Source: Tepidanaerobacter syntrophicus (GTDB lineage Bacteria; Bacillota; Thermosediminibacteria; Thermosediminibacterales; Tepidanaerobacteraceae). Taken from it: DNA of 64,000 nucleotides. The notes below the pieces were generated by a model that saw only the letters and a program-made list of their open reading frames with translations, was not told the origin of the DNA and searched no databases. Shown here piece after piece: positions 8,806 to 16,989 of the stretch. A program made the position numbers and the translations under genes. The stretch spans positions 62,001-126,000 of the forward strand of contig NZ_DF977003.1 in NCBI RefSeq assembly GCF_001485475.2. Reading direction: 5' to 3'. Numbering within the stretch: the first letter of the stretch is position 1; every line of letters starts with the position of its first letter.

Positions 8806-10002
8806 TTAAATAAAATTCACCATAATACTTACTATCAAAATTGAAATTGTATTTACTATCAACATAGTTCCGGTATTTAAGATCGGAAAAATCTGCTTTG
8901 CCAAATATTCCTTTTCTGAATCGCTTTCAGCAAGCTTTGCCACGTTTTGTAAAAGCATTTCATTTACAGGAAAACCCATCATACAATTGGCCATCAAGGC
9001 AATTCCACGATATGAACTATAACCAAATAACCTGCCCGCAGCAATTCCGCATAGTATAAGCACTAGCGTAGAAACAGAAAAGACAAAAATTATTGGACCA
9101 AACAATGATAAAATACTATCCAAGGGAGTATTTGCAAGAGTATTTGCCATGAGTCCCATAAGACCCATAAGCAGCAAACCGAAAGAATCAGATTTGTTTA
9201 AAGGTGCCTTATCCAAAAAACCTAATTGAGCAAAAATGAAACCAATGCATAGGGCTATTACATTAGTGTTTAATTTGCATGGTGTAAGAAATTCGGTATA
9301 TAAGTATTTACTAAAAATATTGACAATCATAATAGTTCCAAGATAGTAGGCCGGAGTCTTATATGCAGAAGGGACCTTTTTGCATAAACCATTGATATGA
9401 AGTAAATTTGACCTTTTATTGTTCTCTATAGGATTAAAAGCACATGTTTCGTCTTCGCTGTCATTGTAATTATTTAAAATAATTTTTGCCTCTTTTTTAA
9501 GCGCCCATGTCACAACAGGTACTGAAAAAAGACCTTGAAACATGAAAATCATCCATGGATAGACTGAAAGTTCGGGGTGGGTACTTTTGACGGAATAAGA
9601 TGCAATGGCACAAGAGGCTCCGCTGCCTAAAACTGGACCAGGAGAAAGCAATGATAACTTTTGCCCTAAAATGCCTTTTGTGCAGAGTGCCAAAATGCAT
9701 GTAAGTATTAGCGAACCTAAGATACAAGCTATGGCGTCTGTAGAATGCTCTTTTAGAAAACTGATATCAATCATGGTAGCATTGTGAATAACAAAAACAT
9801 TAAAAGCAATAGTTCCTACGGCGGTCATATTTGAATTTACCACAAAATCTTTAGGGATAATATTTAAAGCAAATCCGATTATGCAAAATATCCCCATAAT
9901 CAGCGGCATTGGCACGAGAGAGTGAAGACGAACTGCCAATGCCTGGGAGGCAAAAACAATAATTAAAAAAATAAAAAAACTCAATTCAAAGGACCAACTC
10001 AT
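8806..10002 (-). CDS. Polytopic membrane protein, putative transporter
   Basis: 398 residues with about ten hydrophobic helices split by a polar loop near 180-215. I do not recognise the family with confidence. The two similar halves, small-residue motifs such as SPGPVLGSGASCAIAS and the late GFPVNEMLLQNVAK segment recall secondary carriers of the GltS/2-hydroxycarboxylate type. It lies between two hydrolase paralogues on the same strand, which suggests it moves the substrate or product of those enzymes. The start at 10002 has a spaced AAAGGAGT upstream. Confidence 0.6.
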   Translation of the reverse strand: MSWSFELSFFIFLIIVFASQALAVRLHSLVPMPLIMGIFCIIGFALNIIPKDFVVNSNMTAVGTIAFNVFVIHNATMIDISFLKEHSTDAIACILGSLILTCILALCTKGILGQKLSLLSPGPVLGSGASCAIASYSVKSTHPELSVYPWMIFMFQGLFSVPVVTWALKKEAKIILNNYNDSEDETCAFNPIENNKRSNLLHINGLCKKVPSAYKTPAYYLGTIMIVNIFSKYLYTEFLTPCKLNTNVIALCIGFIFAQLGFLDKAPLNKSDSFGLLLMGLMGLMANTLANTPLDSILSLFGPIIFVFSVSTLVLILCGIAAGRLFGYSSYRGIALMANCMMGFPVNEMLLQNVAKLAESDSEKEYLAKQIFPILNTGTMLIVNTISILIVSIMVNFI

Positions 10003-10026
10003 TACATGTACTCCTTTGTGCTATAA

Positions 10027-10074
10027 GCGGCGTATCTAAGTATATCTAAGCATGAGATAATGAAGATACGCCGC
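10027..10074 (-). terminator. Intercistronic hairpin between hydrolase B and the membrane protein
   Basis: An 11-bp perfect inverted repeat (GCGGCGTATCT with AGATACGCCGC) has a 26-base loop. It lies in the 87-bp gap downstream of hydrolase B on the minus strand. There is no real T tail, so it may be a partial terminator or mRNA-stabilising structure rather than a full stop. Confidence 0.5.
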
Positions 10075-10089
10075 AATTTAAAGTTATTT

Positions 10090-11934
10090 TTAGTGCGTTC
10101 CGCCGCTTACAGTGCCGGCTGCAACAATATTGTCTTCTACAACTGACTGAAGCCATAATTCATCAGGACTTGAAAGTATATAAGGCATAAGAATGTAGGA
10201 TTGATAATGATTATCCCTGTAAATTTTATAATTGATTGTATTACTGCTTGGAATTGGTCCAAGATGACCCATTTTACCTTGCCAAGCGCCGGCTTGAGGA
10301 GGATAATTGTCCATTGCTTTAATTTCCAGTTCAAGCGAGGTGCCGGGATCGAATACCATGCCTATGGGATTGATTTCTATTACATACTCATTTATTTGGC
10401 CTGGCGTTACTGGGTAGCGCTTTGTGTAATCGTGGACCGGCCTTCCGATTAGACTTTTTTCTTCATCCAGCTTATAGCAGGCTTTAAGATAACCTGCCCT
10501 ACATACAGGCATCCTACTGCCATCTTGCAAAATTTGCCAGACCTTGCAGATAAAATTAGCATCAGTGCTGTCAATAGCAGCAAATAAATGGAGTTCAATC
10601 GGACCGGTAAATTCAGTAGGCTTATTAAAACGATTCGTTCTATACACTAATGATTCTACATCGGTTGTAATATGCGGAGGGCGGTGAGTGAAGCTGTCCG
10701 GAGGAAGATCACTGTCAATTACAGGATCCCAGCGAAGCTGGCCAAATGGGTGCAAGTACAGCTTTTTGTATTCAGTTCTTGCTAGTGGATATTCATACTC
10801 ATACCTATAACCCCTACCCATGATGTTGAGTTTTATAGGAGGTTCTTCAGTAATGCCTGTATCAATTCCCTTCATCCAATGGTCATACCATCGCAGCATT
10901 TCCTCATTCATAAAGCGATAAGGTAATTCCAAGCCGTTATAATCTTCCATCACGCCGCAGCGTTTATACACGCTTAGCTCAGAAGAATTCATGGCGTTAA
11001 ATACTGGCGCAGTCCATCTTCCAGAAGGAGCCCAACCACATTTTAAATATATTGGAACTTTTATTTTGTCATACTTATATTTAACTGAACGGGGGCGCCA
11101 AAAATCATCTTCCTGGGGGTGCAATAAATAATCTAAGTAAAAAGTGTGATATTTAGGCGGCCATACATTGAAAATTTTATTAAAATAAGAGTTTATAGCG
11201 ATATCTGGATCTTTTTGAATTTCACAAATAAGTTCTTTCATTTCTTCTTCAGACATCATTTTGGTTGTCCAAGGTACCGGATTATTAGAAGGGCAAAGTT
11301 CCCAATACATATTCATGTAAGTATTTGCAACTCCCCCGTAGTATCCATGCTGATAATAATCATCTGTGTATGACAAAGGCATAATACATACGAGATGCGG
11401 GGGCTGAAGAGCTGCTACAAGGGCTTGTATAATTCCAAAATATGAATATCCCATTAAAGCAACTTTGCCATTACAATACTTGCAGACAGTACCTGCCCAT
11501 TCCACAGTATCATAACAGTCTTCTTGTTCCTGAGGATTATAGATGCCGAGAAACTCACCTTCAGATTTCCCGATTCCACGGGGATTGGGGATTATAAAAG
11601 TGTAGCCTCGTGTGACAAAAAATTCCATGTCACCTGCTTCGAGACTATGGTCAAAATAATTAGAAGAGCTGGGCAATGAGCCATGCCGCATAACCTGCAT
11701 TTCTTTACCGTAAGCAGACCATGCAACCAAAGCCGGCGCCTGATCGATTTCTGCCGGATGATATATGTCGCAGTATATCTTGCATCCGTCACGAAGTATT
11801 ACAGGTACATCTGCTTCTTTTTTAATACTGTATTCAGGCTTAGAAAGTTTATCTAAGTCTTTCGAATATCGCCTGTCCCAGTAAACTGGACACTTGCTTA
11901 AGCCTGTAATTTCTTTAAACTCCTTTAATTTCAT
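10090..11934 (-). CDS. CocE/NonD-type (peptidase S15-like) hydrolase, paralogue B
   Basis: 614 residues, collinear with and clearly similar to the 6970-8784 product throughout (shared RGIGKSEG, NPQEQED, GYSYFGIIQ, CPSNNP or CPSNKP, and RWYDxWxKGIDTGI). The nucleophile Ser is at about 164 in MGYSYFG. As in its paralogue, the GWxD position reads GWAP and the GPWxH position reads MEDYNG, so the classical S15 Asp and His are absent from their usual places. There is no signal peptide, so it is probably cytoplasmic. It has its own promoter (11971-11999) and is separated from the upstream Crp-family gene by a terminator. Substrate unknown; ester or peptide hydrolysis is inferred from the fold. Confidence 0.8.
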   Translation of the reverse strand: MKLKEFKEITGLSKCPVYWDRRYSKDLDKLSKPEYSIKKEADVPVILRDGCKIYCDIYHPAEIDQAPALVAWSAYGKEMQVMRHGSLPSSSNYFDHSLEAGDMEFFVTRGYTFIIPNPRGIGKSEGEFLGIYNPQEQEDCYDTVEWAGTVCKYCNGKVALMGYSYFGIIQALVAALQPPHLVCIMPLSYTDDYYQHGYYGGVANTYMNMYWELCPSNNPVPWTTKMMSEEEMKELICEIQKDPDIAINSYFNKIFNVWPPKYHTFYLDYLLHPQEDDFWRPRSVKYKYDKIKVPIYLKCGWAPSGRWTAPVFNAMNSSELSVYKRCGVMEDYNGLELPYRFMNEEMLRWYDHWMKGIDTGITEEPPIKLNIMGRGYRYEYEYPLARTEYKKLYLHPFGQLRWDPVIDSDLPPDSFTHRPPHITTDVESLVYRTNRFNKPTEFTGPIELHLFAAIDSTDANFICKVWQILQDGSRMPVCRAGYLKACYKLDEEKSLIGRPVHDYTKRYPVTPGQINEYVIEINPIGMVFDPGTSLELEIKAMDNYPPQAGAWQGKMGHLGPIPSSNTINYKIYRDNHYQSYILMPYILSSPDELWLQSVVEDNIVAAGTVSGGTH

Positions 11935-11970
11935 TGTAACTATGCCTCCATGAAGATATTTTATAAAACT

Positions 11971-11999
11971 ATTATAGCTGTTGGATTAGGTGTCGTCAG
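11971..11999 (-). promoter_or_regulatory. Sigma-A-type promoter of hydrolase B
   Basis: On the minus strand, CTGACG (11999-11994), a 17-bp spacer and a perfect TATAAT (11976-11971) lie about 40 bp before the start codon. Inverted half-sites TGTCG (11991-11995) and CGACA (12009-12013) straddle the region just upstream of -35 and could bind a regulator. Confidence 0.55.
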
Positions 12000-12034
12000 T
12001 CAGATATGCGACATAAGTCGGAATGTTATAAAAA

Positions 12035-12067
12035 AAGTATCTCCTTTTAAAAAATTAAGAGATACTT
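12035..12067 (-). terminator. Rho-independent terminator of the Crp-family gene
   Basis: A 9-bp stem (AAGTATCTC with GAGATACTT) has a 15-base loop. On the minus strand it is followed by a run of seven T, directly after the regulator gene. A-rich flanks on the other side also let it work in reverse. Confidence 0.7.
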
Positions 12068-12102
12068 AAAAAAATTAAATGTTCAATTTGAAATATCGGA
12101 AA

Positions 12103-12843
12103 TTATTTTAATTCACTATCGACAATGACATCCATCAGCGCGTCACGATTTTTAACACTTATACTTCCACGCGATGTTAAAATCCAACCTTGCTTACGCC
12201 ACTGCCCTAGTATGCTTGCCACTGTTTGCCGTGCCATTCCGGACGATGCTGCAAGTTCGTCTTGAGTAACATTTATCTTTATATTATCGCCTTCGGTATC
12301 TTTGTCATTTGCTAGTTGAATTATCGTAAAAGCAAGCCTGCCTTCAGCGTCTAAGTGCATAGCATTTACAAATTTTTCACATGAATTATTTAAACGGTCT
12401 ATCAACTGGCTAATGATATGCTGTAAAATCTTAGGCGTGCTCCATGCCAATTCCAAAAATTTTTCCTTAGAAAATGAATAGAGAGTGCTGTTTTCCATGG
12501 CAACCGCAGTGCAAGTGTAAGGTTCATCAATCAGCATGCCCATTTCACCAATATAATCGCAAGCCTTTCTGGTTTTTACTATAATATCAACACTTGAACC
12601 ATATCTAACAAATTCAGCTATGGAACCTTTTCGTATAATATACATCCAATTAGATGGTTCGCCCTTTTGGAAAATGATACTTCCTTTTCTAAAATGGTGA
12701 ACCTGGCTATTTTCGGCCGCTCTTTTTAAATTTTTAAGTTCAACACCTTCAAATATTGGCGTTTTTGCTATAAAAACTGCAATTTCTTCATTTTTTAGTT
12801 TTTTATCAAAGCCATTTGCAAGCGATGGGAAATTATATTCCAA
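12103..12843 (-). CDS. Crp/Fnr-family transcription regulator
   Basis: 246 residues. About 25-150 is a cyclic-nucleotide-binding-type beta roll (FRKGSIIFQKGEPSNWMYII, then YIGEMGMLIDEPYTCTAVA). It is followed by a long dimer helix and a Crp-type helix-turn-helix at about 195-235 (TQDELAASSGMARQTVASIL). The cAMP phosphate-cassette Arg-Ser is not obvious, and no N-terminal Fe-S cysteines are seen, so the signal is unknown. It is divergent from the APC permease and upstream of the hydrolase group, so both are plausible targets. The intergenic inverted repeat at 12931 is a candidate site. Confidence 0.88.
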   Translation of the reverse strand: MEYNFPSLANGFDKKLKNEEIAVFIAKTPIFEGVELKNLKRAAENSQVHHFRKGSIIFQKGEPSNWMYIIRKGSIAEFVRYGSSVDIIVKTRKACDYIGEMGMLIDEPYTCTAVAMENSTLYSFSKEKFLELAWSTPKILQHIISQLIDRLNNSCEKFVNAMHLDAEGRLAFTIIQLANDKDTEGDNIKINVTQDELAASSGMARQTVASILGQWRKQGWILTSRGSISVKNRDALMDVIVDSELK

Positions 12844-12930
12844 TCATACACCTCCTCCCCTAACCAATCCCGAAGAATACCAACTTAAAAATTATCTATA
12901 AACATCATATCATACACTAAAAAATTTTCA

Positions 12931-12949
12931 ATTGAGCAATCTTCTCAAT
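12931..12949. promoter_or_regulatory. Candidate operator, inverted repeat ATTGAG-N7-CTCAAT
   Basis: Six-base inverted arms around a 7-base spacer lie in the 212-bp gap between the divergent Crp-family gene and the permease. The half-site resembles Fnr/Crp sites loosely, but the spacing is unusual. Confidence 0.35.
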
Positions 12950-12979
12950 AATGTTAAATTTTATATTATTGTCTCCTAG

Positions 12980-13007
12980 CTGACAGATGTAAAATACTAA
13001 GTATTAT
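12980..13007 (+). promoter_or_regulatory. Possible sigma-A promoter of the APC permease
   Basis: CTGACA (12980-12985), a 16-bp spacer and TATTAT (13002-13007) lie about 50 bp before the GTG start. The match is moderate. Confidence 0.4.
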
Positions 13008-13055
13008 AAAATAAAAATAAATTATCCGTAAATTATTAAAGGGGGAGTGAATAGT

Positions 13056-14438
13056 GTGAATGAAGTAAAGAAGATGTCACTTTTTTCCTGTGTGATGATG
13101 GGCATAGGCAGTATAATTGGCGCTAGCATATTTGCGACAACGCCTATAGCAATTAAGATCATAGGTGGTAATGGAATTGTCTTGGGATTTATCTTAGCTG
13201 CTATTTTTGTTTTTCTAAAAACGCTTCCTGAAATGGTGCTAATTTCTGTTCTGCCAGCAAATGGGGCATCTTATATGCATCTTACTCGTCTTGTTCATCC
13301 ATATTTGGGAATTATCCATGCATTCAATCAGTTAGCTATTGGCCCTATGAAAGTTGCTACGATGGCACTTACATTTTCAACCTATTTTGCAATGCTCTTT
13401 CCGTCAATACCCGAGGTTCTGATAGCGGTTGTTATTACGATAATTTTCACAATTATTACTTGCTATGGTATCCAAATATCTGCATGGGTCCAAAATGTAT
13501 GTGTATTTGTGCTTTTGGCGGCAATCGGCACTTATATTTTCGGTGGTTGGGGCCATACAGTGGTATCTCTTAAGGAGGTTATTACATCAACATTTGAACT
13601 TACCAAAATGTGGGCGGCTATGGGTATTATGCATGGCAGTTTGATAGGAGCTAACGCTCTTATGTATATTGCCGATGAAATTGAAAACCCAGGCAAAAAT
13701 ATCCCTATAGCTTTTTTAATAAGCACATTTTTAACAGCTATTATTTATGCATCTATGGCTTATGTAACAATTGGCGTGATGCCAGATTTTTATAAAATTG
13801 ATAACCTGGCAACTGTCGCAGGCAAATTTATGAGTCCTGGCATGCTGACATTCTTTATAGCGGGTGGAGCTCTCTTAGCAGTTGTAACGAGTATTAATTC
13901 ATGTATTTTAATGTTTTCACGTTCCCATTTTGCTGCTGCAAGAGACGGCTTATTCCCTGAAAGCATTATGAAGCTTAATAAATACAATGCTCCGGCAAAT
14001 TCTATTTGGTTAAATTCTCTTATTGCAATTTTGGCAATGGTTTTCGGTTTTAATTTAACCGATGTGATCAATATAACATCCATACCCGGATTGCTGCTTA
14101 GTCCAATTATATTCGCTTCGATTTTTATGCTGCCGAAGTATTTTCCAAATTCATACAAGACATCTTTTCTAAGGATTCCTCATTGGATAAACTGTGTAAT
14201 TGTTTTTGTTGCCTCGGCTCTTTGTCTCGTCATGGGAAGCTCTGTTTTGGCTCAAATGAAACCTAAGAATTATCTGCTCATGGTGGGATTTTATATTGCT
14301 GCTGGTACTTATACTTACTTCAGGATTAGATATCTTAAAAATAAAGGCGTAGATATGGTTCAAAACATGAAAACGCCATATCAGCCGTGGCTTGTTCGCG
14401 AAGAAGCCGCTAAAAAAGAGCTAGCTAACAAAAACTAG
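13056..14438 (+). CDS. APC-superfamily amino acid permease
   Basis: About 460 residues with roughly 12 membrane helices. The N-terminal helix-1 motif GIGSIIGASIFATTP is typical of amino acid-polyamine-organocation carriers; the helix-6 region reads LIGANALMYIADEIENPGKNIP. GTG at 13056 is chosen because GGGGGAG lies 8 bases upstream; the GTG at 13047 overlaps that RBS. It sits divergent from the Crp-family gene. With the neighbouring hydrolases it suggests import and processing of an amino acid derivative or peptide, but the substrate cannot be read from the sequence. Confidence 0.88.
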   Translation: MNEVKKMSLFSCVMMGIGSIIGASIFATTPIAIKIIGGNGIVLGFILAAIFVFLKTLPEMVLISVLPANGASYMHLTRLVHPYLGIIHAFNQLAIGPMKVATMALTFSTYFAMLFPSIPEVLIAVVITIIFTIITCYGIQISAWVQNVCVFVLLAAIGTYIFGGWGHTVVSLKEVITSTFELTKMWAAMGIMHGSLIGANALMYIADEIENPGKNIPIAFLISTFLTAIIYASMAYVTIGVMPDFYKIDNLATVAGKFMSPGMLTFFIAGGALLAVVTSINSCILMFSRSHFAAARDGLFPESIMKLNKYNAPANSIWLNSLIAILAMVFGFNLTDVINITSIPGLLLSPIIFASIFMLPKYFPNSYKTSFLRIPHWINCVIVFVASALCLVMGSSVLAQMKPKNYLLMVGFYIAAGTYTYFRIRYLKNKGVDMVQNMKTPYQPWLVREEAAKKELANKN

Positions 14439-14536
14439 TCAAATCGTGCCTAAATACATTTTGTAAGGCTAACAAGCTAACATGAAAAGGTGACGAAGCA
14501 GCCAAATTTAAAGCTTTATGTGATAAAGAAAGTAAA

Positions 14537-14580
14537 ATAAAACCCTCCCCAACTAATAAAAATTTAAGGGAGGGTTTTAT
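14537..14580. terminator. Bidirectional terminator, permease / anti-sigma gene
   Basis: A 13-bp perfect stem (ATAAAACCCTCCC with its complement) has an 18-base loop between convergent genes. On the minus strand the stem ends in TTTTAT and is followed by a T-rich stretch; on the plus strand the stem itself ends in TTTTAT. Confidence 0.75.
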
Positions 14581-14599
14581 GGTTAGAGGTATTGCAAAA

Positions 14600-15574
14600 T
14601 TATTTTATAGATTCTGCAATTTTTATAAGTTCATCTTTGGCAATTTCGCCTCTGCCTACCAGCATATAAATTACGCCATTATATTCCCAGTCAAGATTAC
14701 TATCATCATACAGGACGGCGTCTACACCGTTTATTTTTAATTCTTCAATCTTAACCGCATCTGTCACATATCCTGCATCTTCCTCGGCAACTCTCTGCTG
14801 CATGTAGATAAATTTCCCCGTTTCTTCATTTGCAAAATACAGTCCTACGACTTTGCTATTTTCTACGACGCCATTTTCGTCTTTAAAAAATTCTGCCTCT
14901 GTAAATTTATAACCTTCAGGTAAATAACTTGGAAGCTTGATATCAAAACAGGTATAATTATTTAATTGGTTGGGGTCTTTTATTATCAGACACTCGTCGG
15001 CCCTAGCCTTCTCGTGCTCGCTTTTAGTTACTATATCTCCATCTGAATCAATGTAAGCGATTCTTTCGCCATCAACGGTATATATTTCGTCGGCATGTTC
15101 AGTTGAAAGCACTTCTAATGGATTGCCATCCTTATCAAAAATCTTGCCTTTTAATTTATCGGGGACAGGCACTGATTTTATGTCAGAAGGTTCACTTTCT
15201 AGAATTGTTATATGTCCAAGGGATATAGTCCTTACTATCTTGTCAACTACTCCTTGGGCAAAAGATGTTTGCATCAAGGAAAATCCCAAAACACATACAA
15301 GCGCAAATGACGCAACTTTAGTGACAATACTTTTAGTTTTATTTGACTTTTTCAAAGTATCTTCTCTCCCTTTTTGTTCATTAATATTTCTCAAAACTCT
15401 TTCAAAGACTTTTTGTTTATCGCTGTCCTTGCTAAAATCCTTATCTGCCATTGTTTTACCCAATTCCAAAAGCTTAATGTATTCTTCAGATTGCTTACTG
15501 TCTAATCGCTTTATGCCCTTTAAATAAGCATCTATGTCCGTAGAAAACATGTCTTCAAGTCTCTTTTTCTCCAA
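14600..15574 (-). CDS. Anti-sigma factor-like membrane protein (DUF4367 type)
   Basis: 324 residues. An N-terminal cytoplasmic helical region of about 85 residues precedes one membrane helix at about 90-112 (TKVASFALVCVLGFSLMQTSFA). An extracytoplasmic part follows, with a C-terminal segment (LPSYLPEGYKF, then YDDSNLDWEYNGVIYMLVG) typical of DUF4367. It starts with TTG 2 bp after the stop of the sigma-factor gene, so the two are translationally coupled. Predicted to hold the ECF sigma factor at the membrane until an envelope signal arrives. Confidence 0.75.
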   Translation of the reverse strand: MEKKRLEDMFSTDIDAYLKGIKRLDSKQSEEYIKLLELGKTMADKDFSKDSDKQKVFERVLRNINEQKGREDTLKKSNKTKSIVTKVASFALVCVLGFSLMQTSFAQGVVDKIVRTISLGHITILESEPSDIKSVPVPDKLKGKIFDKDGNPLEVLSTEHADEIYTVDGERIAYIDSDGDIVTKSEHEKARADECLIIKDPNQLNNYTCFDIKLPSYLPEGYKFTEAEFFKDENGVVENSKVVGLYFANEETGKFIYMQQRVAEEDAGYVTDAVKIEELKINGVDAVLYDDSNLDWEYNGVIYMLVGRGEIAKDELIKIAESIK

Positions 15575-15576
15575 GA

Positions 15577-16137
15577 TTATCCCATCCTTTCTAATTCTTT
15601 TTTCAATTTCTTCATAGTGCGAAAAAGTATCACCCCGACATTGTTTTCTGTAAGACCTAACACCTTTGAAATTTCTACATTTTTTAAACCTGCACCGAAT
15701 TTAAGTGCTACTATGCTTCTTTCTCTTTCATCTAAAATACTTAGGGCCTTTAAAAGTTCATCATTGGTTTCAGCTATTTCCACAATATCTTCAGGAGTTT
15801 TTTTCTTTGATATTAAATTCTTGATTGAATCAATAGGTAAGAATTTACGGTTTTGCAGGTTCCTGAAATAATCATTTACTGTATTTCTGGCTATAGCAAA
15901 TAGCCATACTTCGAAAGGAGATTTAGTTTCATCATAGGTATTTATCTTAATCATTACTTTTTCAAATATTTGGCTGGTTAAATCTTCTGCCGTATAGTAT
16001 TGATTTACTCGATAGTATACGAAGTTAAACACCTTTTTGTAATAAGTTTCAAAAATATAGGTAAATTCTTTTTCCATGTCTAATAATTCCGGAATTTCTC
16101 TTTTAGATTGAGCATCGATTAAAGCGAGCTTCGGCAA
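15577..16137 (-). CDS. ECF-type sigma-70 family factor
   Basis: 186 residues. Region 2 spans about 22-95 (FETYYKKVFNFVYYRVNQYYTAEDLTSQIFEKV, read in two parts, then FEVWLFAIARNTVNDYFR). Region 4 spans about 125-180 (LDERERSIVALKFGAGL, then ISKVLGLTENNVGVILFRTM). The TTG start at 16137 is supported by GGAGGAGGAG 8 bases upstream; an internal ATG at residue 21 is the alternative. It forms an operon with the membrane anti-sigma-like gene. The divergent 315-bp gap contains a 16-bp palindrome near its start. Confidence 0.88.
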   Translation of the reverse strand: MPKLALIDAQSKREIPELLDMEKEFTYIFETYYKKVFNFVYYRVNQYYTAEDLTSQIFEKVMIKINTYDETKSPFEVWLFAIARNTVNDYFRNLQNRKFLPIDSIKNLISKKKTPEDIVEIAETNDELLKALSILDERERSIVALKFGAGLKNVEISKVLGLTENNVGVILFRTMKKLKKELERMG

Positions 16138-16452
16138 ATTTTTGTTCTCCTCCTCCCAATCAATTTTTACTTAGCTAAGTAAGTCTTTCTATATGTTAAT
16201 ACGAATAATATTTAATTTCATTACAAAAAGAAAATAATTTGTTGGCAAAGATTGCAACTCAAAGCACGGCATCGATGAAAATGATATATTAAAAATGACG
16301 TAAGGCATGATATATAAAACTAAGCTTTATACTGAAATTGCAACCTATATCGATATAAAAATATAGATTGTTTTCGATTTTATGTCACAAAACCGTTATT
16401 TGAATTGTTATAAGGGTACAGTCGACTGATAAAAAGTGAAAGGAGATAATGG
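16138..16452. promoter_or_regulatory. Divergent intergenic region between two ECF systems
   Basis: This 315-bp stretch has no ORF of note. It holds a perfect 16-bp palindrome TTACTTAGCTAAGTAA at 16167-16182, about 30 bp before the minus-strand sigma gene, and a 12-bp palindrome TATATCGATATA at 16346-16357. Both divergent sigma genes must have promoters here, but I see no convincing -35/-10 pair or the AAC/CGTC pattern of a known ECF group. Confidence 0.4.
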
Positions 16453-16989
16453 ATGAGTGATACAGATCTGGGACAGCGGTTTGCCGCCGGTGGAGAGGAT
16501 GAGCTGGAAGAAGTAATCAATCTCTATGGTGAAAAACTTCTTCGCTATGCAACTGCCATCCTGTGTGATTACCATGAAGCGGAAAACGTGGTGCAGGATG
16601 TTTTTCTTTCAGCTTATCAAAACCGTAAAGCTTTTGACGGCAAAAATCTTTCCGCATGGTTGTATAAAATTACATATAATCGCAGTCTAAACCAACTAAA
16701 AAAGCGTAGAATTTTATGTTTTAGTGAAATCCGTGCCCAAGCAGTTTCGCCTATAGATGATACAAGTCTAAGTGACGAGACACTTTGTGCCCTACGGCGA
16801 CTTAAACCAAAAGAACGGGCCCTGCTTTATGGGCGGATAATGGAAGAATTGAGCTATGAAGAACTTTCCCAACTGTTAGGGTGTTCTCCTACTGCTTTGC
16901 GCAAGCGATACGAGCGGGCAAAAAATAAGCTGGCGGCCTACCTGACCGCCGGGCAATATGGAAAGGAGACAAAACATGAGTACATTTGA
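16453..16989 (+). CDS. ECF-type sigma-70 family factor (second system)
   Basis: 178 residues. Region 2 is at about 15-85 (LYGEKLLRYATAILCDYHEAENVVQDVF in outline, then LSAWLYKITYNRSLNQLKKR). Region 4 is at about 110-160 (LKPKERALLYGRIMEELSYEE, then LLGCSPTALRKRYERAKNKL). AAAGGAGA precedes the ATG. Its end overlaps the next gene by 14 bases, so sigma and anti-sigma are coupled. Base composition is visibly richer in G and C than most of the window, suggesting separate ancestry from the neighbouring ECF pair. Confidence 0.87.
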   Translation: MSDTDLGQRFAAGGEDELEEVINLYGEKLLRYATAILCDYHEAENVVQDVFLSAYQNRKAFDGKNLSAWLYKITYNRSLNQLKKRRILCFSEIRAQAVSPIDDTSLSDETLCALRRLKPKERALLYGRIMEELSYEELSQLLGCSPTALRKRYERAKNKLAAYLTAGQYGKETKHEYI

